A stretch of DNA of 64,000 nucleotides from CAZMRF01 sp964568735 (GCA_964568735.1 CAZMRF010000001.1:62001-126000), one strand, 5' to 3'. Positions 34,125 through 42,426 are shown, counted from the first letter of the stretch. The notes: generated from the letters alone by a model not told the origin. Translations and numbers: made by a program.

Positions 34125-35402
34125 TCAGGAAACCTGGCTGACGCTGTCCTTCTTGCCGGCCGATCCCGGCGAGCTCTTCATCCAGGAAGGGAGCGATATC
34201 CGCGGGAGGTAGTCCCAGGTGCGATCGTTCAGCTTGCAGCACCTGGAGCACTTCGGAAGGAGAGCGTGGTCCTTGATGAGCTTCCTGAACTCCCGGTAGG
34301 GCTCGTCGTTCCAGATCTTCCTGAAAGACTTGTCCCGGACGTTGCCGAGCCAGGTGTCGATCTGGCAGGAGTAGATGTCCCCGAAGGGATTCACCCGCGT
34401 CTCGTACCAGGGAAGGAAGCACTTGTTCGTGTAGAAGTACATCGGATCGTTGAACCGCGACTCCAGCTCGTGGTCTTCGAGGGGCGGATTGAACTCGAGC
34501 TGGATGCCCTTCTCCGCCGCCTTCGCCCGGGCCTTCCGAAGCTGGTCCTTCATGATCGCCACGCTCATCTTGCGGAGATGCGCGGGAATCGCCTGGTCGC
34601 CGTAGTTGGCCTGCCCCCTCAGGGTGATGAGGTCGGTGGCCTTGTTGATGGGCTCGTCGCCGAAGAAGAGATAGCCGTAGTTCACCAGCCGGATCCCGCA
34701 CTCCTCGGCCACGTCGATGATCTCCGCGATGTGCTCCTGATTCAGGGCGGAGACCGCGCAGCTGAATGAGATCTTGGGGCGGTCCTTTCCCTTCCGCTCC
34801 TTCCAGGCCTGCAGCTTCTTGACGTTCTTGACCAGGCGGGCGTAGCCCGTGTCCGACCCGCGCACCTCGTTGTGCACCAGCTCGGGCCCGTCCAGCGAGA
34901 TCGTCAGGGCATCCACCTTCGACTCGACGAAGGCATCGCAGATCTCGTCCGTCATTACCGTGCCGTTGCTGATCATGGAGACCCAGAAGCCGTTCTTCTT
35001 CGCGTGGCGCATGATGGAGGCCGCGTTCTTCTTGATGAGCGGCTCGCCCCCGGTGATGTTCACCTTCCGAACGCCGAAGGCCTTCAGCTCGTCGAAGAGC
35101 TTGACGTAGTCCTCGTATTCCAGCTCGGACCCGCGGACCTCCTTGGGGTCGGCGCCCTCCGGGCCGCGGTTCATCGGAAAGCCTCCGTCCACGACGGCAT
35201 TACTGACGACGAAGCTGCACATCTGGCAGCGGAGATTGCACCTGTAGGTCAGCTCGATGTTGACGTTGGTGGGGGGAAGGGCGTATCCGAGGCCGAAGTT
35301 GTAAGGCACCCAGTAGTAGGGAACCAGGAGGCGCTTGGAGGTGAGCCCCACCAGCTTGAGGGCGCGATAGGTGGTGTGAAGCACCTTGTTGGTGGCGATC
35401 AT
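34125..35402 (-). CDS. Radical SAM protein with SPASM-type C-terminus
   Basis: 425 residues from ATG 35402. The CxxxCxxC cluster is C55-NLR-C59-QM-C62, preceded by a PTNVNIELTYR strand. ITGGEPLI and SLDGPELVHNEVRGSD are typical radical SAM core motifs. The C-terminus carries a SPASM-type cysteine set (CFLPWYETRVNPFGDIYSC, then CSRCCKLNDRTW), usually binding extra Fe-S clusters. SPASM enzymes modify peptides or anchor substrates, but many with this WETR/WYETR-type region are uncharacterised. It has its own promoter. The neighbour upstream is an MBL-Rieske protein, suggesting a linked redox modification; this is inference. Confidence 0.85.
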   Translation of the reverse strand: MIATNKVLHTTYRALKLVGLTSKRLLVPYYWVPYNFGLGYALPPTNVNIELTYRCNLRCQMCSFVVSNAVVDGGFPMNRGPEGADPKEVRGSELEYEDYVKLFDELKAFGVRKVNITGGEPLIKKNAASIMRHAKKNGFWVSMISNGTVMTDEICDAFVESKVDALTISLDGPELVHNEVRGSDTGYARLVKNVKKLQAWKERKGKDRPKISFSCAVSALNQEHIAEIIDVAEECGIRLVNYGYLFFGDEPINKATDLITLRGQANYGDQAIPAHLRKMSVAIMKDQLRKARAKAAEKGIQLEFNPPLEDHELESRFNDPMYFYTNKCFLPWYETRVNPFGDIYSCQIDTWLGNVRDKSFRKIWNDEPYREFRKLIKDHALLPKCSRCCKLNDRTWDYLPRISLPSWMKSSPGSAGKKDSVSQVS

Positions 35403-35545
35403 GAAATGTGGGCTCCAGGAGTGGGCGCGTGCGGGGCAGGAGGCAGATCCTGACGTGGCGTTCCACCCCGCGGCTCCGGCTGCTGCCGTGCTGAGCGGCC
35501 CCTGTGGCTGAGGCCTCCGTGGAGCAGGTCCCCCCGAATGCCGTG

Positions 35546-35574
35546 AATATACCCGGGGAACCCTGCGGGAGCAA
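35546..35574 (-). promoter_or_regulatory. Predicted promoter of the radical SAM gene
   Basis: Minus strand TTGCTC (35574-35569), 17-bp spacer, TATATT (35551-35546). It lies just after the end of the MBL-Rieske gene and leaves a leader of about 140 nt. Confidence 0.5.
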
Positions 35575-35619
35575 GGCAGTCGGCCGGAAGGGCCTGTCGT
35601 GCGGGGCCGCTGGTGCGAT

Positions 35620-37266
35620 TCACCCCGTCGAGGGGCGGCCGGCCCCCGTTCGAGGCCCCGACGGAGCCGACAGGGGCGAATCGCCGCCAGGCCCCGCTCC
35701 GGCGCCCGGGAGAGCCGCGGAATCATCGATCCGCTCCGTCCAGAGCCGGCAGTTCCCGTTGAGGCACTCCCCCGTCGTCAGGTCGAACCGGTAGTGGTGG
35801 TTGAGGCAGGTGATGATCGTGCCCTCTACCGGAGCGCCCTCCAGTGAAGCGCCCGCATGGGGGCACTTCCGGGCGATCCGGAAGCGCCCTTCGGAGGTCT
35901 CGACGACAATCGACTCGCCTTCCGAGGGGCGCGTCTCGTACTTCTCGATCGCGGCGAGGGCCTCCGAATCGGCCCACTTCAGCCAGGCGAGGAGGTGATC
36001 GTTGTAGACGTCCGGATCGCGCCGCGCCGAGAACCTCAGCGACAGGAAGAAGTCCTCCCAGGGGAGGTCGTGCGCGAGGATCCGGTGGAGCCAGATCGCG
36101 TCGAGGCGGATCGTGTAGTTCGCCTGCTCGCCCTCGTAGCGCTTCACCTCGAAGCGACGGGGCCGGCACCGGACCAGGTAGTCCCCCCCATGCCGCCCCT
36201 CCGCCACGAAGCGGAGGTCCATGTCGATCCGGCGGAGGAAGTAGTCGCTCATGCTCCCCAGCTTCGTGAAGTAGGCCCGGAGATCCTCGAAGAGGTCTCT
36301 TTCCGGCCCCTCGATCGCGGCGACGTGCGCCTCGATCGAAGGCCTCATCCTGCGCGCGTAGTCCTCCAGGTAGGCCTCCTTCCGATCGAAGGAGAACTCG
36401 TCGTGCATCCGCGCATCCGGCTCGTGGAGCCCGCTCGCCAGATCGAGCCCGTCACCCGGAAGGAGGATCTCAAGCCGGCCGGCATACCCGCGTCCCGCGA
36501 GCCATTCCACGCTTTCCTTCTGGTCGGGGAAGATCCCGCTTCCCGCCATTCCGTCGTTGCAGTGGAAGATCGGCGCGTCGAGGAATGCCGCGGGGCCCGC
36601 CGCGGGCAGCCCGATGCGGGGCTCGAACCTCTCGAGCATCCGGTAGGCGTACTCCAGCTTGACCCGTCTCTTCTCGGCGGAGTGCTCGACCATGCGTGCC
36701 GGCTCGTACTCGTAGCAGATGGGATACCAGCTCGCGCCCGCGCACTGGAGCAGCAGCCCGTCGACTTTCCCTCCGACACGCTCCTTGAGCTGGTCGACCT
36801 GCTGCACCGTCAGGCGCGCATCGTTCATGTCCACGAAGACCGAGTCGGGGCCGAGGATCGAAATGACCGCGTCCTGGTTGGTCGGAGACTCCTCGAGCGT
36901 GAAGATCACGCGCAGCCCATCACCGAGCACGTGCTCCCTCCCCTCCTCGACCTCGATGACGGGGTTCCCGCACACCGCGGAGAGCTTCCGCCTCAGGTTG
37001 CTGGAGGGGTAGGCGGGGACCACGACGGGGGTCTGCGGCGGGAGCTTCGCTGTAAGGAAGTGGGGATCGAGGTGATCCAGGTGCTCGTGCGAGAGGACGA
37101 CGGCGGCGAGGTCCGTGTAGTCGCGATCCCAGAGGTGGTGATTGCAGGGGAACTGGAGCCAGGCCGCGTGGTAGGCGCCCAGGGGCGAGAGCCAGGGATC
37201 ACAGGCCACGCGGGTCCTCCCCGAGGAGGCGATGAAGCCGGCATGGCCGAGAAACTCTATGCGCAT
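35620..37266 (-). CDS. Metallo-beta-lactamase-fold protein with C-terminal Rieske [2Fe-2S] domain
   Basis: 548 residues. The N-terminal half is an UlaG-like metallo-beta-lactamase domain with the HxHxDH motif H60-E-H62-L-D64-H65. The C-terminal part carries a Rieske motif, C468-P-H470 and C487-L-N-H490, both ligand pairs intact. The combination resembles CMP-N-acetylneuraminate hydroxylase, which has the same two modules but with the Rieske domain at the N-terminus. A Rieske oxygenase or redox-coupled hydrolase acting on a sugar nucleotide or lipid is plausible. The last ~35 residues are low-complexity Gly/Pro/Ala. Adjacent to the radical SAM gene on the same strand. Confidence 0.82.
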   Translation of the reverse strand: MRIEFLGHAGFIASSGRTRVACDPWLSPLGAYHAAWLQFPCNHHLWDRDYTDLAAVVLSHEHLDHLDPHFLTAKLPPQTPVVVPAYPSSNLRRKLSAVCGNPVIEVEEGREHVLGDGLRVIFTLEESPTNQDAVISILGPDSVFVDMNDARLTVQQVDQLKERVGGKVDGLLLQCAGASWYPICYEYEPARMVEHSAEKRRVKLEYAYRMLERFEPRIGLPAAGPAAFLDAPIFHCNDGMAGSGIFPDQKESVEWLAGRGYAGRLEILLPGDGLDLASGLHEPDARMHDEFSFDRKEAYLEDYARRMRPSIEAHVAAIEGPERDLFEDLRAYFTKLGSMSDYFLRRIDMDLRFVAEGRHGGDYLVRCRPRRFEVKRYEGEQANYTIRLDAIWLHRILAHDLPWEDFFLSLRFSARRDPDVYNDHLLAWLKWADSEALAAIEKYETRPSEGESIVVETSEGRFRIARKCPHAGASLEGAPVEGTIITCLNHHYRFDLTTGECLNGNCRLWTERIDDSAALPGAGAGPGGDSPLSAPSGPRTGAGRPSTG

Positions 37267-37473
37267 GGCGATCTAACCCCTCGGTTCCCTTCGACAACGG
37301 TACTCATCGGGCCGCGCGCGGGGCTCGCGCTCCGCTCCCGGCTACGGCCGTAGGTGATCGAGCTTCATCCCGCACCGGGGCGCGGCCTCCGGACGTCCGC
37401 TCCGCGCAAGCCCCGCGCGCTTCGGATGGGCCAGATCGCCTTCAGTCCAGTCGAAACCGGAAGTTTGGGGGCA

Positions 37474-39267
37474 CTACCGAGAGGTGTCAAGGGAAAGCGA
37501 CGCCTCAAGGGCTTCTCGGAGGGATGGGTCCGAGGCGGTCAGCGGTCCGTGGCGCTCCCAGGAGAGCTTCCCCTCGGAGTCGTAGAGGAAGGAGGCGGGG
37601 AGCGTGGCGGCGCCGAAGAGCGTGGCGGCCTTCCCCGAGGTGTCGTGGAGGATGTCGTAGGGAATGGCTTCCTTCTCGACGAACCGCCGAATGTCCTCTG
37701 CCGCTCCGGGCGCATCCAGGCTGAGTCCCACGACCCTCAGGCCGCGGGCAGCGAACTCCTCATGGAGGCGAGCGAGGTCGGGCATCTCCGCGCGGCAGGG
37801 AGCGCACCAGGTCGCCCACAGGTTCAGGAGGAGGGGTCGTCCGGTGAGATCTCCGAGATCCCGGTGACTACCTCCCAGGTCCGTCACGCTGAGAGAAGGA
37901 AGGTGAGAGCCGGGCTCCGCAGCGTCACCCGGGATCGATGCCCGGCTCCCGTTGCGCTCCGTCACCGGCGGCAGACGTGGGGCGTCGAGCCAGGCCGAAT
38001 GGACGTGCGACGGAGTCTCCGCATCCGTCCAGGCGACGACGATGCGGCGTCCTGCAACCGCAGTGCGTGGGAATCCCGCGGCGCGCGACTTCAGAGTCCG
38101 TGCGAGATCGAAGGTTGCGCCCACGGAACCGTCCGGACTCACCCGCCGCACACGGATGACGCCCTCCTCTTCCGAGGATGCGATCCATGTCACGACCGCG
38201 TCACCCTCCGGGAGGAGATCCACGTCCACACGCCCCATCGGCGCATCGCCATCGATCTCGACCGGCGATCCCCAGCTCTCCCCCGCGCTCTCGGAGAAGG
38301 CTGCGAGCACCCGGCCTTCGTTCCCCGGCGCCGTGTACCAGGCCACGGCGACCCGGTCGCCCGAGGCCGCCAGCGCGGGGCCGTTCACCGGGCATCCGGG
38401 CACTTCCCATCCATCCTCGTGGATCCTGAGCGGCTCGCTCCACCCGGCGCCTTCACGCCGCACGATCGCGATGTCCCTGATCTCGCTCTCCGACCGGTCC
38501 CGGTAGGCGACGAGCGGGCCTCGCGCGGTCAGCGCAGCCGCCGTCTGACAGCACTCGCAGGTGCGGGGATCGAGGAGCGTGCTGGGGCCGATCGTCTCAG
38601 CAATGAGTGCGGTCCTCAACCCCATACTGCCCGCGCCGTGACCCCCTTCGTCGTGACCCTCCCCCGCTCCCATATCACGACCATCCAGCCAGAAGGCCCT
38701 CACGCCCCCGCCTTCTTCCACGAAGGAAACGAAGCCGTGCTCGGCAGCAACCGAGTCGTCATTGAGCTTTCCCGCAGGCTCCCATGCCTTCCCTCCATCC
38801 CGCGAGCGCGCCATGAAGACGTCATAGGCATAGGTGTCCTCGCCGCTCTTCTGCAGCCAGTGGGCGAAGATCGTCCCATCACGGGAGCGGGCCGCGGCGG
38901 GGAAGTCGGCCCAGTTCACGAAGAAGCTGTCGCCGGAGGCTACCGTTCTCGCATCGCTCCACCTGTTTCCATCGAGGATGGCGAACCGAAGCCGGTGGCG
39001 CGCGCCGCCCTTCCCGTCGTGCTCCGGCTCGGGCTCCAGCCAGGTCGCAAGGGTCTCTTCGCCGGCCACCGCGAGCTGCGCCGCCATCGAGCCCGTCCCC
39101 GCAGGCGGATCGATGGCCAGCCAGCTCAGGGGCGGAACCTCGCGCGCAAGTACAGCGGACTCCATCGGAGGGGGCTCCGGAGGATCGCCGGGAGCGCATC
39201 CCGCTGAAAGCACCGTCACGAGTACCAGCAGGGCGCACATCGCGCGCGTGAAGATGTCACCCACCAT
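37474..39267 (-). CDS. Lipoprotein fusing a BNR/sialidase-like propeller to a TlpA/ResA thioredoxin domain
   Basis: 597 residues from ATG 39267, chosen for its clean lipoprotein signal (ALLVLVTVLSAGC, lipid Cys 24); ATG 39321 is possible. Residues ~50-430 are a propeller with repeated Asp-box-like elements (RSRDGGKAWEP, SESAGESWGSP) and a CECCQT motif. The last ~150 residues are a TlpA-type thioredoxin with WCAPC (487-491) and the LPASFLYDSEG cis-Pro loop. No sialidase catalytic set is evident, so the propeller is probably a binding platform. The thioredoxin may keep periplasmic thiols or haem proteins reduced. HicB and its toxin stub lie immediately upstream. Confidence 0.8.
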   Translation of the reverse strand: MVGDIFTRAMCALLVLVTVLSAGCAPGDPPEPPPMESAVLAREVPPLSWLAIDPPAGTGSMAAQLAVAGEETLATWLEPEPEHDGKGGARHRLRFAILDGNRWSDARTVASGDSFFVNWADFPAAARSRDGTIFAHWLQKSGEDTYAYDVFMARSRDGGKAWEPAGKLNDDSVAAEHGFVSFVEEGGGVRAFWLDGRDMGAGEGHDEGGHGAGSMGLRTALIAETIGPSTLLDPRTCECCQTAAALTARGPLVAYRDRSESEIRDIAIVRREGAGWSEPLRIHEDGWEVPGCPVNGPALAASGDRVAVAWYTAPGNEGRVLAAFSESAGESWGSPVEIDGDAPMGRVDVDLLPEGDAVVTWIASSEEEGVIRVRRVSPDGSVGATFDLARTLKSRAAGFPRTAVAGRRIVVAWTDAETPSHVHSAWLDAPRLPPVTERNGSRASIPGDAAEPGSHLPSLSVTDLGGSHRDLGDLTGRPLLLNLWATWCAPCRAEMPDLARLHEEFAARGLRVVGLSLDAPGAAEDIRRFVEKEAIPYDILHDTSGKAATLFGAATLPASFLYDSEGKLSWERHGPLTASDPSLREALEASLSLDTSR

Positions 39268-39322
39268 TCGTGTGAGGCTCCCGGCAACCTGTCCGGCGAT
39301 TCCGATCGCTTCCGAGATCATG

Positions 39323-39445
39323 TCATATCGCCCGCGGGGATCGGTCGATTCTGGGCCGGGTGCGGTCCCGCGGCAGGGTGAACCCAGAGGCCTGCGTAAG
39401 CGCACGCACGATCCGCTTGAGCGGCTGCGGCACTACGTTCGCCAT
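39323..39445 (-). pseudogene. Truncated HicA toxin remnant
   Basis: A 40-residue ORF starting inside the last codons of hicB, the usual hicBA overlap. Its start PLKRIVRALTQASGFTLPR matches the first helix and strand of HicA mRNA interferases, whose next residues are normally a QRGSH stretch bearing the catalytic His. Here the sequence becomes DRTRPR and ends at a TGA, so the His and the double-stranded-RNA-binding sheet are lost. It is probably non-functional. The HicA identity is moderately secure because position and sequence agree. Confidence 0.5.
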
Positions 39446-39744
39446 TCGTCAAGATAGCGCTTGACGATTGGCGGGAGAGGCACCGGAAACGCAAACTCGC
39501 CTCGGGGTATCTCGCGCGGCGGCCGAAGCTGGGGGCGCCAGTGGTACTTGAGCAGGACGCTCTCAACCGTTCCGCGAGCGAGACAATCTTCAACAAAGAG
39601 CTGCACCGCCTCCAGGAGGTTCGCCATCGCCTCGCCGTCCGTCTTCCCCTGCGTGACGACGGGCAGCGCGATGCACTCGGCGACATACCAGTCGCCCTCC
39701 ATCCGGACCGTCCCGTTGAGGTAGATGTTCACCTTCCGAATCAC
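39433..39744 (-). CDS. HicB-like antitoxin
   Basis: 103 residues from GTG 39744, which has GGAGG upstream. The HicB/UPF0150 fold is recognisable: a strand DWYVAECIALPVVTQGKT, then GEAMANLLEAVQLFVEDCL. The usual C-terminal DNA-binding domain is replaced by a basic, proline-rich tail ending YLDEWRT. HicB normally neutralises HicA and represses the operon. Since the downstream hicA is a stub, this is either an orphan antitoxin or a decaying remnant. Confidence 0.65.
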   Translation of the reverse strand: MIRKVNIYLNGTVRMEGDWYVAECIALPVVTQGKTDGEAMANLLEAVQLFVEDCLARGTVESVLLKYHWRPQLRPPREIPRGEFAFPVPLPPIVKRYLDEWRT

Positions 39745-39868
39745 CGAGTGGCCTCCGTTGATAGACTTGACGGACGTGAATACACGCCTCCGGCCCCAGA
39801 GCGGCAACGCCATGCTCGGGGGACACTGGCGGTCTCTCGGGATTCTGCGATGACCGAAGCGCACCCGT

Positions 39869-39940
39869 TCGGTGCCCCTTCTCTACAAGCTGACGAACGG
39901 CTTCATCCTTGGATTCGGGCGAGTATCGCTGCTGGCTCAC
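39869..39940 (-). pseudogene. IS3-family OrfA transposase N-terminal fragment
   Basis: Read on the minus strand from a GTG at 39940, the frame gives QQRYSPESKDEAVRQLVEKG, the start of the helix-turn-helix in IS3-type OrfA proteins (usually RYSPEFKDEAV). After about 24 residues the resemblance ends and no OrfB is present. No terminal inverted repeats were recognised, so this is debris of an insertion. Confidence 0.5.
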
Positions 39941-40111
39941 GGGGAGTCCTCGGATAGGCTCAATTCTAGCCTCCGGGGCGTCCACGAGATCGCGGGAAGC
40001 CCAGTTTTTTCTCAGGGAGGTCAGAAATCTTCATCGATCCGCCTGGCGAATTCCTCACAACCTGGGCTCTTCAGAACGGCCGACAGGCCTCCGAGGGGAA
40101 GAAAGTCCCCG

Positions 40112-40138
40112 CCCAACGGAACTTGAATCCGTGTTGCA
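40112..40138 (-). repeat. Partial copy of the tRNA-Glu 3' half (possible att remnant)
   Basis: 27 bp matching 41144-41170 of the intact tRNA-Glu at 24 of 27 positions, in the same orientation. The T-arm stem is preserved by a compensatory change (ACGGA/TCCGT in place of ACGGG/CCCGT). A short GAAAGT flank is also shared (40101-40106 and 41131-41136), allowing for a 2-bp length difference. The D-arm and anticodon arm are absent. The copy begins 12 bp beyond the stop of the DUF2971 gene. Confidence 0.55.
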
Positions 40139-40149
40139 ACTGCTAGTCC

Positions 40150-40968
40150 TCAGTACAGTGGCTCTCCTCGCAGCGAGGATTCCTGGAGGGGAATCCGTAG
40201 GCTGTAGCGGGCGAGTAGGGCCTGCACCGTTTCCTCGAAATCAGGCTTCGCGTATGGCGATACGATGATCGCATCGACGAATGACTCAAGATCGTCGATC
40301 GGACAGGTCAGTCCGTCCGGAGGCGAGTGCATCTCGGCCGGTGCCGCGGGAACCCACCATACGACTACACGGACCTCAGATTCGTGCTCGTATGCTCGTC
40401 GCTTAAAGAAGAAGGGACCGAACGGCAACGCACCGGCCTCAGGGATGTAGTCCTTCTGATAGTCACCATAACGAACGACACCGACCGTTGAGAAGGGCGC
40501 GGTCAGATCCCGCAGCTTGCGGTATGTAGAACGAATGCATATCGTTGTTTCGCGGTCGTCGTAGTGGTGCCAGAAGTCGCTCTCATGGTTCCGCATATGC
40601 CAGCATGAGATGAACATCCGCCTCGGTAGGGTCTTACCGAATGACTCCTGGCTTGAGAGAATCTCGGCCTTCACTTTCGCGCGGCGCTCTTCTAGTTCGG
40701 GGTATCTAGGAAGCGCCTTCTCGATCTGATCCTCCCGGATTCTGATGTTCGCAAGTGGCATCGCGCCCTCGAATCGATCTCCGAGGTCATCGGCTCGCGA
40801 AAAGTAGAGGCTCTTGGTCTCGAGCAAGTCTGACAACCTCTCGAACTTCATGAACCTCCAAATCGTGCTACCAGGGTCTCCTGGAGGATTCACCTCCCTA
40901 GGAATCTGGCCACCGCGCATGAGCACACCAACTGTCGCAATCTTCTTGTGAGCGCGCTCATCCATCAT
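40150..40968 (-). CDS. DUF2971 family protein
   Basis: 272 residues from ATG 40968; the next codon, ATG 40965, is also possible. The DUF2971 signature is clear: IWRFMKFERLSDLLETKSLYFSRADDLGDRFEG, then a CWHMRNHESDFWHHYDD motif and later an FFKRRAYEHESEVR. The family is found in phages, islands and sporadically in genomes, with no known biochemical function. The gene is AT-richer than its neighbours (about 54% G+C in 120 bases I counted). It fills the space between intact tRNA-Glu and the partial tRNA copy, so horizontal acquisition is likely. Confidence 0.75.
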   Translation of the reverse strand: MMDERAHKKIATVGVLMRGGQIPREVNPPGDPGSTIWRFMKFERLSDLLETKSLYFSRADDLGDRFEGAMPLANIRIREDQIEKALPRYPELEERRAKVKAEILSSQESFGKTLPRRMFISCWHMRNHESDFWHHYDDRETTICIRSTYRKLRDLTAPFSTVGVVRYGDYQKDYIPEAGALPFGPFFFKRRAYEHESEVRVVVWWVPAAPAEMHSPPDGLTCPIDDLESFVDAIIVSPYAKPDFEETVQALLARYSLRIPLQESSLRGEPLY

Positions 40969-41136
40969 CGGGCAGTTATCTCCATAGGACTGAACATCCC
41001 CCTGCCTGGGCAAACGAGAAAAAGGCTCTGAATCGTCCCTCTCCCAGCCGATATGAAGCCTTCCCGCCTCGATGGACCAGATCGGACGGACCGTTAGCCA
41101 CCAACGCGACCTCCACACTCGCGGGAGGAGGAAAGT

Positions 41137-41214
41137 TGGCGTCCCCAACGGGATTTGAACCCGTGTTGCAGCCTTGAAAGGGCTGAGTCCTAGGCCGAGC
41201 TAGACGATGGGGAC
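41137..41214 (-). tRNA. tRNA-Glu (anticodon TTC)
   Basis: 5' end at 41214 (GTCCCCATCGTCTAG...), anticodon stem-loop CAGCC-CTTTCAA-GGCTG giving anticodon TTC, T-arm ACGGG-TTCAAAT-CCCGT, acceptor GTCCCCA pairing with TGGGGAC. Discriminator G at 41140 and an encoded CCA at 41139-41137. A TAGAAT at 41259-41254 on the minus strand may be its -10 box. Confidence 0.93.
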
Positions 41215-41294
41215 GCGCGGGCCGTTGCCGGGGGCCTGTCCGAGTGGGGGCGCATTCTAGATCCGCGCTCCCGGCGCGTCTATCATCGCGGGCC

Positions 41295-42308
41295 ATGTCC
41301 CTGGGAACGGACGACCATCCCCTCCTCATCACCGGCGCGGCGGGATTCATCGGAGGCGAGATGGCCCGCCACTTCGCCTCCAGGAGACTCCGCGTCGTGG
41401 GCTCCGATCTGCACGGGAAGCCCGCCGATCACCTGTCCCCATTCGGAGTGCCACTCCTCCCGGGAGATGTCACGCGCCGCGAGGACTGCGACCGGCTCCT
41501 GCGCGAGACGCAGCCCCGCGCCATCGTCCACTGCGCCGCCGCGATGGGAGGAGCGGTCCCGCGTGAGGAGTTCATGCGGGTCAACCTGGGCGGGACGAAG
41601 GTTCTGCTCGAATCTGCCGTGGCCGCCGGGGTCCGCCGATTCGTCTTCATCAGCAGCGTGACCGTCCACGGGATGCCCTCCCGGTCGGGTGTCACGGAGG
41701 AATCGGGCTACCGCTCCATCGGCCTCCCCTACGCCGACAGCAAGATCGCCACCGAGGAGCTGCTGCGGGCGCACCACGGGCGCGGCGACCTCGAGGTGAC
41801 GATCCTGCGCCCCGCCGACGTCTATGGCCCGCGCTCGGGCGAATGGGTCGTGAAGCTCGTGGAGGCGCTGCGATCCCGGAAGATGGTCCTCATCGGCGGA
41901 GGGCGGGGTCTCATCAACCTCACCTACGTCGACAACCTCTCGGACGCCGTCCTCGCCTGCCTGGCCGCGCCCTCGACCGCCGGCCGGGACTACCTCGTCA
42001 CGGACGGAGCCCCCGTGACCTGGAGGCGCTACCTCGCCGATCTGGCGAGGGCAGCGGAGGCGCCGCCGCCGCGAGTGTCGGTCCCCCTCGCGCTGGCCTG
42101 GCCGCTCGTGCTGGCGATGGAGGCGGCTCTCCCTCTCGTGGGGCGGAAACCGCCCCTGGGTCGGATGGGATTGAAGCTGCTCTCCTCCCGCACCAGCTAC
42201 TCCATCGAGAAGGCCCGGCGCGAGCTGAGCTGGAGCCCCGCCGTCGATTACACCGAAGGGATGAAGAGAGTCGTCACCTGGATCCGAGAGGCCATGCCGC
42301 GGGGGTGA
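41295..42308 (+). CDS. NAD-dependent epimerase/dehydratase (extended SDR)
   Basis: 337 residues from ATG 41295. Nucleotide-binding GAAGFIG near the start, then DVTRREDCDRLL, the FISSVTVHG catalytic Ser/Thr region and the YADSK catalytic Tyr-Lys pair, followed by LRPADVYGPRS and the YVDNLSDAV element of UDP-sugar epimerases. The last third resembles proteins that act on sterol-like or sugar-nucleotide substrates, so epimerase versus reductase is undecided. It stands alone on the plus strand between two tRNA genes, ending 2 bp before tRNA-Lys. Confidence 0.82.
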   Translation: MSLGTDDHPLLITGAAGFIGGEMARHFASRRLRVVGSDLHGKPADHLSPFGVPLLPGDVTRREDCDRLLRETQPRAIVHCAAAMGGAVPREEFMRVNLGGTKVLLESAVAAGVRRFVFISSVTVHGMPSRSGVTEESGYRSIGLPYADSKIATEELLRAHHGRGDLEVTILRPADVYGPRSGEWVVKLVEALRSRKMVLIGGGRGLINLTYVDNLSDAVLACLAAPSTAGRDYLVTDGAPVTWRRYLADLARAAEAPPPRVSVPLALAWPLVLAMEAALPLVGRKPPLGRMGLKLLSSRTSYSIEKARRELSWSPAVDYTEGMKRVVTWIREAMPRG

Positions 42309-42310
42309 GG

Positions 42311-42386
42311 TGGTGAGCCGTGCAGGACTCGAACCTGCGACCCTCGGGTTAAAAGCCCGACGCTCTACCAGCTGAGCTAACGGCCC
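42311..42386 (-). tRNA. tRNA-Lys (anticodon TTT)
   Basis: 5' end at 42386 (GGGCCGTTAGCTCAGC...), anticodon stem-loop TCGGG-CTTTTAA-CCCGA giving TTT, T-arm GCAGG-TTCGAGT-CCTGC, acceptor closed by one G-U pair. Discriminator A at 42314 and encoded CCA at 42313-42311. Confidence 0.94.
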
Positions 42387-42395
42387 CCGGAACCG

Positions 42396-42425
42396 AGATT
42401 ACTCCACGAACGCCGGGGCTCACAA
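42396..42425 (-). promoter_or_regulatory. Predicted tRNA-Lys promoter
   Basis: Minus strand TTGTGA (42425-42420), 18-bp spacer, TAATCT (42401-42396), ending 10 bp before the tRNA 5' end. It abuts the purA stop codon. Confidence 0.4.
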
Positions 42426-42426
42426 C

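Larger units (their letters stand above)
39745..40149. other. 405-bp decayed accessory segment
   Basis: No intact gene. It contains an IS3-type transposase fragment (39869-39940) and a tRNA-Glu 3'-half copy (40112-40138). The remainder gives only short, interrupted frames on both strands. Confidence 0.55.

Noticed and set aside
39872..40126. 84-codon plus-strand frame in the accessory patch
   Set aside because: No domain, no convincing ribosome site, and it runs antisense to the transposase fragment and the tRNA copy.
40112..40138. A second functional tRNA-Glu
   Set aside because: Only the T-arm and nearby bases match. No D-arm, anticodon arm or pairing acceptor stem can be formed.
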